Below are positions 61,196 to 64,000 of a stretch of DNA of 64,000 nt, one piece after another. A model generated the notes under the pieces. The model saw nothing but the letters and a program-made list of their open reading frames with translations. It was not told where the DNA came from and made no database searches. The stretch's first letter is position 1, and each line of letters begins with the position of its first letter. A program made the position numbers and the translations under genes. The DNA comes from Myxocyprinus asiaticus (Eukaryota; Chordata; Actinopteri; Cypriniformes; Catostomidae): NCBI RefSeq assembly GCF_019703515.2, contig NC_059346.1, positions 53,330,001 through 53,394,000 on the forward strand. The letters run 5' to 3'.

Positions 61196-64000
61196 AGCGA
61201 TCACACTTTGTAAATTACCTCAAAAAATTATTAAATAACACCTTTGTCAACCATGCATTTAAATCTAGTATATAGTTGTCAAAAAGTGTTCTAGTATCCA
61301 ATGGAAGGCTAAATCAAAAACAAATACATGGAGGCATTTGGTTCAGAAACAAATGCTTATATTCAACTAGAGAGAAGCCATCAAAATGTGTAGGCTAAAT
61401 TGTCATATATATCGTTATCGATATTTTTGCTTGTATCACCCACCCCATCACACAGTTTTTCATTAAGAAACCTTTTTTTGTTGATTTATTTTATTATTAT
61501 TTTTTTTTTTCCCTAGGAAACAAAAAAACATTACCATGATATAAAATTACTAGGTCTGGGAATCGATAAAATTATCATGCAGTTTACTCTATTTGCAATT
61601 AATCACAATTAAATTATGGTACATGATACATTACAACAAACATTAAAATATCATCATAAATATATTTAATTTATACTTTGTCTTAAAAGAACTTGCAAGA
61701 AATTGGTTAGTCATCATTTATTTAAAATAAAAATGTACATGTTCAAATGTTCAGTTTTTTTACTTTTTTGTGGATAGTTAATAAGACACAATTTTACAGG
61801 TATTAATCTTTGATACAAGTATACGTATACATGCCATAAATTCAGTGGACATGCTGACAGCTTAGGGTTATTGTTACAGTGAGATTGCTCCTCACTGTTA
61901 GGAAAGCATGATGCTGTTATTAAAACGCATTTAATAGCAAAATCCTCTGACGTTTTTCAGTGGACTTTAAATAACAGGATCAAATGGGCAGATTCAATTC
62001 ATATCAAGCTTTATTGGCAAGAGAAACTTAAGTGTACTGTACATTGACAATGCATTATTGGACACAAATATACAGATATAAAATATATTGAATGCTGAAA
62101 TTTAAAATCTCAATTATTATTTCTCTGGCTGCTGTTCAGTCTCTACAAGTATACAGTACCTGTCTACAGCTCGCTGAACGGACACATCCTTCAGTCTCTT
62201 TCACGCACACACACAGGGTCTCTCTTTCGCGGTTCTGCTTTTGAAACCGGTTCAGACGACAGCAGTTGCACATTTACAGGTGATGCGAAGAGAAACGGCA
62301 GCTTGCCCATATCTCTCGCGTGCCTGGTTCACGCGAAGTCTTCATTCTCCATGCAGTAAATCCGTGTTTGTAATGCCCGGGACATGTGTCGCGTGTAATG
62401 AAACTCGCACTTCTCCACACAATTAGTTTTTGGCTCACACTTTATATTAGGTGACCTTTACTACTATGTACTAACATTAAATACGTACAAGACTTTATTT
62501 ACTGTGTAATTACATGATGTTCTGCAAAATTCCCACATTTGCTGCTACTGAGGTTGAGGTACGGCTAAGTTTAGGGGTAGGGTTAGGTTTTGGGGTAAGG
62601 GTTGGGTTAGGATTAGGGGTCAAGTTAACAGTATAACTACAAATGTCATTAAACTTTAAATGTAATTACAATGCAACAACATGTACTGTATGTACATAAG
62701 TACATTGCAGCAAATGGTTAAGTACATAGTAGTTAAGGCCACCTAATATAAAGTGGATCCAGTTTTTGTGCTAGGATGTGCAGTCATGTCGAGTGTGTAC
62801 ATCCTAAAAATGTATATATGCCAATTAGCCACAGAAAGTTGGAAAAAACATTAGTGAAGTTTTGCGCATTGTACAAAGGTGCCTCTGTTTGTTCCAGACA
62901 GGCAGCATGATCCCCTATTCTTAACTATATGGAGCCAGTAAGGCTGAGTAGCCTGCCAGGAATAACCTTCTCGCGAAGGCTCAGGAAGGGGAAAAAACGG
63001 ATACTGCATTAATTGCTGTTAAATAGAACCCCTAGTAAACAGTATGCACTGCACAGTATGCTGTAAGCACTACATTATTACTCCATTATGAAAATAGACT
63101 CAGTCATTAGTTTTTACTGTCACACAATTTTACATGTCGTTTTGTGAGCACACTTTATCATTTTATTGTTTATATTGATCTATAGTAGTCTAAAGTTAAA
63201 GGGAATGTTTACCCCCCACCAAAAAAATTCTCTCATCATTTATACTCTCGTGCCATCCCAGATGTGTATAACTTACTTTCTTCTGCTGAATACAGACAAA
63301 TATTTGTAGAAGAATATCTCTGCTCTTTAGGTCCATGCAATGCACTTAAATTTTGATTTGTTTCTCATCAACATCTATCATATCTCTTCAGAAGACATGG
63401 ATTAAACCACTGGAGTCGTATTGATTACTTTTATGCTGCTTTTATGTGCTTTTTGGACTTTAAAAGTTCTGGTCACCATTCACTTGCATTGTATGGACCT
63501 AAAGAGCCAAGATATTCTTCTAAAAAGAAAGTCATACTCATCTGGGATGGCATGAGGGTGAGTAAATAATGAGAATTTTCAAGGAATGTTCAAGGTTCAA
63601 AACAAGTAAAGCTCAGTCACTATGATACTAAAGTCATGTACACATAACACATAATTTTTGCATCTTTTGGCTAAACTTTTGAAACCGGGTCTATTTTCAT
63701 TTTTATCTACTGGCCCCATTCACTTCCATTGTAAGAGCCTTAGTGTAACTTTATTTAAGTGAGGGATAAGTTGGTTATTTTATCTGGAAATCAACTTGTA
63801 TGGAATGTAGAAAATTGGTTTAAACCCTTGATTATGTTCTCAGTTTTTCTGATTTTCTCACTCTTTCTCTTACACTCTCCTGTGTGTCTATAGAGGTCAG
63901 GTTTTACCTGCACATACCCTGTTGAACACTGTGGATGTGGAGTTGATCTATGAGGGGACCAAATATGTTCTGAAGGTGACGAGACAGTCACCTAACTCTT
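33754..64000 (+). CDS. acaca: acetyl-CoA carboxylase 1, N-terminal ~692 codons in 15 exons (gene continues past right edge)
   Basis: ACC1 makes malonyl-CoA from acetyl-CoA, bicarbonate and ATP in the cytosol, the committed step of fatty-acid synthesis. Joining the exons 33754-33980, 39986-40118, 40197-40335, 40631-40740, 41531-41612, 41743-41841, 43711-43817, 43927-44037, 44167-44376, 46334-46504, 51755-51916, 58107-58270, 59549-59699, 60019-60122 and 63894-64000 gives one open frame of 2077 nt; every junction is GT-AG and every phase matches. Visible parts: Ser-rich tail (1-75), AMPK-site serine S80, biotin carboxylase domain (about 117-618) with its ATP-grasp core, then linker. The biotinyl, central and carboxyltransferase domains must lie beyond the window. 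The short N-terminus without a hydrophobic leader, and most diagnostic residues, favour ACC1 over the mitochondrially anchored ACC2. Exon 7 is more ACC2-like. No frameshift or stop is seen, so the gene looks functional. Confidence 0.97.
34140..34650. mobile_element. MITE of the TTAAAGGGATAGTTCA family, foldback copy
   Basis: It ends gggtgaactgttcccttaa (about 34629-34647). The two arms carry ttctgtagaacacaaaaaga and tctttcttccatgg-type segments. Intron 1 of acaca. A further scrap (ctcaccctcatgttgttcca) lies at 35010-35180. Confidence 0.6.
35255..35340 (+). mobile_element. orphan DIRS scrap
   Basis: gggtcagactgggggaatgg and ttggga(g)gtatttatgg match DIRS A at 32337-32400 almost base for base. 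The scrap abuts the left end of the following Tc1 element. Confidence 0.65.
35341..36684 (-). mobile_element. Tc1-like transposon, transposase on minus strand, decayed
   Basis: Ends ccaaaaaagttgggacag and (inverted) ctgtcccaacttttttgc. Minus-strand frame 35681-36151 reads [15 protein letters not shown] (catalytic Asp), [13 protein letters not shown] and ILKQHMLPS. The N-terminal DNA-binding part is broken by stops. Exact ends are uncertain by a few bases. Confidence 0.78.
36690..37820. other. acaca: intron 1 of acaca, no feature seen
   Basis: AT-rich intron sequence with a short GC-richer stretch at 37000-37180; nothing identified. Confidence 0.5.
37826..39260 (-). mobile_element. Tc1-like transposon remnant
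   Basis: The left end gagtggcaagaaaaagtatg is the usual tip of a fish Tc1 family. The interior is antisense transposase text (for example ctttggcagcaataac, tcattgtcatgctgcatcac, gatgcatggtcc) with many stops. The right tip is not clear, so the end coordinate is approximate. Confidence 0.65.
39261..39985. other. acaca: intron 1 of acaca, no feature seen
   Basis: AT-rich up to the exon 2 acceptor. Confidence 0.5.
39986..40118 (+). CDS. acaca: acaca coding exon 2 (AMPK site, start of biotin carboxylase domain)
   Basis: The acceptor is tttctcaag at 39985 and the donor gagaag|gtaaga at 40118. The first base completes Arg76, giving [10 protein letters not shown]. Ser80 has the AMPK pattern: Met at -5, Arg at -4, Leu at +4. 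This is the inhibitory site of ACC1 (Ser79 rat, Ser80 human). The Pro two residues after Met75 matches the ACC2 form of the site rather than mammalian ACC1. The rest, from [16 protein letters not shown], is the conserved lead-in to the biotin carboxylase fold. Codons 76-120. Confidence 0.97.
40197..40335 (+). CDS. acaca: acaca coding exon 3 (biotin carboxylase N-terminal subdomain)
   Basis: The acceptor is tgacag at 40196 and the donor gcag|gtaatt at 40335, in phase 1. Encodes residues 121-166, starting [20 protein letters not shown], the first Rossmann-like strand and helix of the biotin carboxylase domain, then [15 protein letters not shown]. The intron before it is only 78 bases. Confidence 0.98.
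40631..40740 (+). CDS. acaca: acaca coding exon 4 (biotin carboxylase)
   Basis: The acceptor is ccacag at 40630 and the donor ttcag|gtaaat at 40740, in phase 0. The first two bases complete Glu167. Residues 167-203 include [34 protein letters not shown], identical in style to vertebrate ACC1. A Thr follows the double Gly where mammals have Pro. Confidence 0.98.
40786..41472. mobile_element. Tc1/mariner deletion derivative in acaca intron 4
   Basis: The left end gtggctccaaaaagcgtttg and right end caaatactttgtagggccac are inverted. No transposase text is inside. The right end stops about 60 bases before exon 5. Confidence 0.65.
41531..41612 (+). CDS. acaca: acaca coding exon 5 (biotin carboxylase)
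   Basis: The acceptor is tcttaag at 41530 and the donor atgg|gtgaga at 41612, in phase 1. Encodes residues 204-230, [19 protein letters not shown] then HKNGIAFMG, the conserved loop and helix before the ATP-grasp core. Ile-Ala-Phe-Met is the ACC1 version of this segment. Confidence 0.98.
41743..41841 (+). CDS. acaca: acaca coding exon 6 (biotin carboxylase)
   Basis: The acceptor ends at 41742 after a run of 25 T (41708-41732) and a short TA repeat. The donor is gcag|gtttgt at 41841, in phase 1. Residues 231-263 read [17 protein letters not shown] then [21 protein letters not shown] and AGIP are ACC1-type residues. Confidence 0.97.
41938..42290 (+). mobile_element. possible tRNA-headed SINE, two similar heads
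   Basis: ggcacaatgggtagtgcatg and gcaggttttattccagcc resemble degenerate A and B boxes; a second pair, cctgatggttagtgcacatg and gcgagttttattccagc, follows about 210 bases later. Intron 6. Confidence 0.4.
42402..43293. mobile_element. foldback element with cagggttcc ends, intron 6
   Basis: The left end cagggttcccacacgtcctg and right end gagttggaaccctg are inverted; inner cctggaaaat/atttaag text is also shared. It contains A/T homopolymers at 42960-42974 and 43180-43198 and a LINE-tail scrap at 42770-42905. No clean target duplication. Confidence 0.5.
43437..43665 (+). repeat. short local duplication before exon 7
   Basis: gtcaataaaaatggcat with gcccaagaat following occurs at about 43444 and 43592, 148 bases apart, separated by a T tract of about 34 (43531-43564). 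Confidence 0.7.
43711..43817 (+). CDS. acaca: acaca coding exon 7 (variable biotin carboxylase segment, ACC2-like)
   Basis: The acceptor is tttttcag at 43710 and the donor gaag|gtgtaa at 43817, in phase 0. Residues 264-299 begin [14 protein letters not shown] and end [10 protein letters not shown]. The phase fits both neighbours, so the exon belongs to the frame. From knowledge of the mammalian paralogues, GLTVEWTE is nearer ACC2, whereas [10 protein letters not shown] is nearer ACC1. This is the least conserved part of the domain. Confidence 0.93.
43927..44037 (+). CDS. acaca: acaca coding exon 8 (ATP-binding Gly-rich loop)
   Basis: The acceptor is attgacag at 43926 and the donor gacag|gtcaga at 44037, in phase 0. 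Encodes residues 300-336, [20 protein letters not shown] then [23 protein letters not shown] at 315-320 is the ATP-grasp loop that closes over ATP. Human ACC1 carries the same motif at the same residue numbers, which supports the chosen start codon. Confidence 0.98.
44167..44376 (+). CDS. acaca: acaca coding exon 9 (ATP-grasp core)
   Basis: The acceptor is acctcag at 44166 and the donor gagaag|gtaata at 44376, in phase 0. Residues 337-406 include [39 protein letters not shown], and [18 protein letters not shown], conserved ATP-grasp strands and the RRHQK(I/V)EEAP signature of biotin carboxylases. Confidence 0.98.
44377..45010. other. acaca: intron 9, AT-rich
   Basis: Contains a (TAA)n microsatellite at about 44541-44571; otherwise nothing identified. 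Confidence 0.6.
45011..45799. mobile_element. hAT-type MITE (ggtaacacttt ends), split by a SINE
   Basis: The left end ggtaacactttatgataagg and right end ccttattgaaaagtgttatc are inverted. The 8-bp flanks tacttttt and aactttct agree at six positions. A relative with an exact duplication is at 58618-58919. Confidence 0.7.
45042..45503 (-). mobile_element. tRNA-derived SINE inside the intron 9 MITE
   Basis: Minus orientation, full head (the complement of gggtagctcagcg is degraded to gctgagctttcc). Flanking aggttccatttgtt at 45028-45041 and 45504-45517 is the target duplication. Confidence 0.83.
46334..46504 (+). CDS. acaca: acaca coding exon 10 (metal-binding and catalytic residues)
   Basis: The acceptor is ctgtttcag at 46333 and the donor ctgcag|gtttgt at 46504, in phase 0. 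Residues 407-463 include [20 protein letters not shown] and [16 protein letters not shown]. Glu424, Glu437 and Asn439 are the Mg/Mn ligands and Arg441 the active-site Arg by alignment with the family; all are present. It ends in [10 protein letters not shown]. Confidence 0.98.
46960..47940. repeat. unnamed dispersed repeat interrupted by a SINE, intron 10
   Basis: Text such as gagtctttggcagtccataa and cagagccacctatggg, then cagcgccacctatagtt, resembles a common cyprinid repeat with a periodically recurring gccacctat motif (47262, 47489, 47929). Confidence 0.4.
47502..47926 (-). mobile_element. tRNA-derived SINE with 14-bp perfect target duplication
   Basis: Minus orientation. cgccacctatagtt at 47488-47501 and 47927-47940. 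The head is complete: the complement of cctgggtagctcagcgagta and gagttcgaatccaggg. The long frame across it (47432-47908) is SINE sequence, not a gene. Confidence 0.87.
47991..48180 (+). mobile_element. second, unrelated tRNA-headed SINE-like segment
   Basis: tggtgcagtgggttgtgcac (A-box-like) and taggttcaaatcaatcc (B-box-like) are 45 bases apart. The tail reads ttattattattgttg. No clear target duplication. Confidence 0.45.
48612..51259 (-). mobile_element. Tc1-like element of the Tdr1/Sleeping-Beauty-like type, internally deleted, host of a second Tc1
   Basis: Ends cagttgaagtcagaagttta and (inverted) atttctgacttcaactg, with TA at both tips. Minus-strand transposase remnant 49122-49313 has [16 protein letters not shown], after which the frame jumps to text from the catalytic region (internal deletion). 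An inner element sits at 49452-51039. Confidence 0.87.
49452..51039 (-). mobile_element. Tc1-like transposon, nearly complete, with ~200-bp terminal inverted repeats
   Basis: The terminal repeats 49452-49660 and 50835-51039 start caggtgcatctcaataaatt and are almost identical. TA is duplicated at 49450-49451 and 51040-51041. Transposase on minus strand: N-terminal helix-turn-helix part 50555-50776 ([20 protein letters not shown]), then one in-frame TGA at 50555-50557, 50294-50539 ([15 protein letters not shown]), a frameshift, and 49735-50166 with the catalytic Asp and Glu in [15 protein letters not shown] and [11 protein letters not shown]. It is disabled by few mutations, so it is a rather young copy. 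Confidence 0.9.
51505..51680. repeat. accatggta-rich dispersed repeat, copy 3
   Basis: gcagtaccatggtacttttat, then taccatattcatgtaca and aataccatggtatt, parallel to 26730-26850. Located just before exon 11. Confidence 0.6.
51755..51916 (+). CDS. acaca: acaca coding exon 11 (biotin carboxylase C-terminal subdomain)
   Basis: The acceptor is cattcag at 51754 and the donor gatgag|gtgtgt at 51916, in phase 0. Residues 464-517: [54 protein letters not shown]. The [12 protein letters not shown] segment is strongly conserved; the part between PIDFE and PRGH is variable, as expected. Confidence 0.98.
52150..52330. mobile_element. fragment of MITE family Y in intron 11
   Basis: aaggaatattcagggttcat, atttgtggcataatgttgat and acttacaatggaagtgaata are in the same order as at 24616. 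A C tract of 17 follows accacaaaa. Confidence 0.65.
52852..52999 (+). repeat. left inverted terminal repeat of DIRS B
   Basis: Begins ggtatctcactatgggaatt. The complement is found at 57738-57885 with about 15% differences. Contains ctatataagac at 52970-52980, a plausible promoter box. Confidence 0.88.
53792..54466 (+). pseudogene. DIRS B gag-like remnant
   Basis: A frame of about 224 codons includes [20 protein letters not shown] and [17 protein letters not shown], a segment typical of the first ORF of fish DIRS elements, which packages the RNA. Surrounding frames (53600-54760) continue it with shifts. A C tract at 54410-54416 and a tract near 54596-54611 mark likely slippage sites. Confidence 0.55.
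55124..55830 (+). pseudogene. DIRS B reverse transcriptase, two in-frame stops
   Basis: One frame carries [40 protein letters not shown] and [12 protein letters not shown], the finger and palm motifs of DIRS RT. A TAA at 55475-55477 follows FGLS. A second TAA at 55553-55555 sits exactly at the Tyr of the catalytic YLDD box; LDDLLLCA follows. The frame otherwise stays open to about 55830. Confidence 0.8.
55980..56660 (+). pseudogene. DIRS B RNase H and spacer, frameshifted
   Basis: [20 protein letters not shown] (about 56043-56100) is the DIRS RNase H start, then [15 protein letters not shown] (56128-56170) and a SDNTT-like segment near 56205. At least two frames are needed to read it. Downstream [16 protein letters not shown] and [10 protein letters not shown] belong to the methyltransferase-like spacer region of DIRS elements. 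Confidence 0.6.
56825..57627 (+). pseudogene. DIRS B tyrosine recombinase, broken
   Basis: Tyrosine recombinases cut and rejoin DNA through a covalent Tyr; DIRS elements use one to integrate. The frame to 57340 reads [16 protein letters not shown] (core-binding part) and [14 protein letters not shown], holding the first catalytic Arg. A second catalytic box, [13 protein letters not shown], is present at 57446-57484 but one frame off from the preceding SHWVVEAI (57412-57435), so a frameshift and probably a deletion separate them. The nucleophile Tyr cannot be assigned with confidence. Confidence 0.72.
57613..57697. repeat. internal complementary region of DIRS B
   Basis: The first half is the complement of 52829-52862 (the outer left tip). 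The second half, with ggttctctgataacagg, is the complement of 57876-57912 (the outer right tip). In the DIRS model this region guides circular closure of the cDNA. Confidence 0.82.
57738..57885 (-). repeat. right inverted terminal repeat of DIRS B
   Basis: Inverted copy of 52852-52999, ending gtgagatacc; the outer tip continues to about 57920. Confidence 0.88.
58107..58270 (+). CDS. acaca: acaca coding exon 12
   Basis: The acceptor is ttggtcag at 58106 and the donor atctc|gtgagt at 58270, leaving two bases of Ser572. It encodes [40 protein letters not shown] and [14 protein letters not shown], residues 518-571. It is separated from exon 11 by a 6.2-kb intron filled mostly by DIRS element B. 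Confidence 0.98.
58457..59161. mobile_element. foldback element, gccccttagaggatagggcg ends, intron 12
   Basis: The left tip gccccttagaggatagggcg and right tip ccctgtcctttaaggggc are inverted over about 30 bases. Internal taaccatgg motifs are shared by both arms. It is split by a hAT MITE. No coding capacity. Confidence 0.7.
58618..58919. mobile_element. hAT-type MITE with exact 8-bp duplication, nested
   Basis: Ends ggtaacacttt and aaagtgctacc; aatattgt at 58610-58617 and 58920-58927. Length 302 bases. Interior gttaacattagttaacaac repeats match the MITE at 45011-45799. Confidence 0.85.
59225..59430. repeat. accatggta-rich dispersed repeat, copy 4
   Basis: gtggtactttgacatattgc, acattgtactccaaggtact, and ccatggagcatgtccaaaaa are collinear with copies 2 and 3. 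Located 120 bases before exon 13. Confidence 0.55.
59549..59699 (+). CDS. acaca: acaca coding exon 13
   Basis: The acceptor is tttcatag at 59548 and the donor atgcag|gtatag at 59699. It completes Ser572 and encodes [40 protein letters not shown] and [10 protein letters not shown]. The end of the biotin carboxylase domain (about residue 618) lies here. Confidence 0.98.
60019..60122 (+). CDS. acaca: acaca coding exon 14 (linker after biotin carboxylase)
   Basis: The acceptor is gtgtgtag at 60018 and the donor gagag|gtaaga at 60122, leaving two bases of an Arg codon. Residues 623-656: [20 protein letters not shown] then [24 protein letters not shown] corresponds to VVCGALHVAD in mammals. Confidence 0.98.
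60123..62430. other. acaca: intron 14, left part
   Basis: Mostly AT-rich. (GA)n microsatellite at about 61171-61194. 62140-62420 is unusually rich in CpG (for example ctttcgcggttctg, tctcgcgtgcctgg, gtgtcgcgtgtaatg) compared with its flanks. No exon seen; the phase of exons 14 and 15 joins without one. Confidence 0.5.
62432..62760. mobile_element. hAT-type MITE (cactttatattaggtg ends) with telomere-like core
   Basis: The left end ggctcacactttatattagg and right end cacctaatataaagtggatcc are inverted. agttttt flanks it on both sides (62425-62431 and 62761-62767). The core at 62570-62620 holds ggtagggttaggttttgggg. Confidence 0.72.
63190..63580. mobile_element. MITE of the TTAAAGGGATAGTTCA family, foldback copy
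   Basis: The left arm (ttaaagggaatgtttacc, ttctctcatcatttatactc) and right arm (catctgggatggcatgaggg, gagtaaataatgagaatttt) are inverted. The middle ggtccatgcaatgcactt / gcattgtatggaccta is also inverted. Confidence 0.72.
63581..63780. mobile_element. fragment of MITE family Y
   Basis: aaggaatgttcaaggttcaa, then gcatcttttggctaaactttt and ccattcacttccattgtaag, matching parts of the 24616-25731 element. It sits directly next to the preceding MITE. Confidence 0.55.
63894..64000 (+). CDS. acaca: acaca coding exon 15, cut by the window edge
   Basis: The acceptor is gtctatag at 63893. The first base completes Arg657; the exon then reads [20 protein letters not shown] and [15 protein letters not shown] up to the last base. 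The 3' end and the biotinyl domain are outside the window. Confidence 0.97.

Noticed and set aside
33754..64000. Calling the gene acacb (ACC2)
   Set aside because: The protein starts with a short ACC1-type tail without the hydrophobic mitochondrial anchor of ACC2, and GNKVIEK, IAFMGPPSQ and [11 protein letters not shown] are ACC1-type. Only exon 7 and the Pro before the AMPK site lean to ACC2.

Overview
The window is vertebrate genomic DNA, almost certainly from a ray-finned fish and probably a cyprinid. This rests on three things. It holds a multi-exon gene with GT-AG introns of 0.1-6.2 kb. Its repeat set is teleost-like: L2, Rex1-like and L1 LINEs, many Tc1-like elements, DIRS elements with tyrosine recombinase, hAT-type MITEs and a tRNA-headed SINE. 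It has no bacterial-style gene organisation. The species assignment is inference.

The only host gene I can support is acaca (acetyl-CoA carboxylase 1) on the + strand. Fifteen coding exons between 33,754 and the right edge give about 692 codons in one continuous reading frame, roughly the first 30% of the enzyme. They encode the phosphorylated N-terminal tail with the AMPK-site serine (codon 80), the whole biotin carboxylase domain (ATP loop GGGGKG at residues 315-320; metal/catalytic residues E424, E437, N439, R441) and the start of the linker towards the biotinyl domain. The gene runs off the right edge. A plausible promoter and first non-coding exon lie at about 25.96-26.31 kb (E-box, inverted CCAAT, GC box, SRE-like element, TATA box, splice donor). 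About 7.4 kb of intron separates them from the ATG exon.

Layout. 1-26 kb: intergenic, with no recognisable host exon. It holds two L2 LINE remnants, a truncated L1 with its target duplication, Rex1-like LINE pieces, a Tc1 element and a Tc1 deletion derivative carrying a minisatellite, several MITEs, a ~700-bp dispersed repeat present twice, and a few GC-richer non-repetitive blocks that may be conserved non-coding DNA. 26.3-33.7 kb: first intron, largely filled by a decayed DIRS element (A) interrupted by a SINE. 34-40 kb: intron 1, with a MITE, a DIRS scrap and two Tc1 remnants. 40-52 kb: exons 2-11, with SINE, MITE and a Tc1-inside-Tc1 nest in the introns. 52-58 kb: intron 11, containing a structurally complete but coding-dead DIRS element (B). 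58-64 kb: exons 12-15 with further nested MITEs.

The main unusual content is transposon architecture: a DIRS element with both inverted terminal repeats and the matching internal complementary region, and several nested insertions with readable target-site duplications. I found no convincing new biological system. The most useful leads are the putative lipogenic promoter, the ACC2-like exon 7, the dispersed repeats without a family name, and a small MADF-like reading frame on the minus strand near 5.5 kb.
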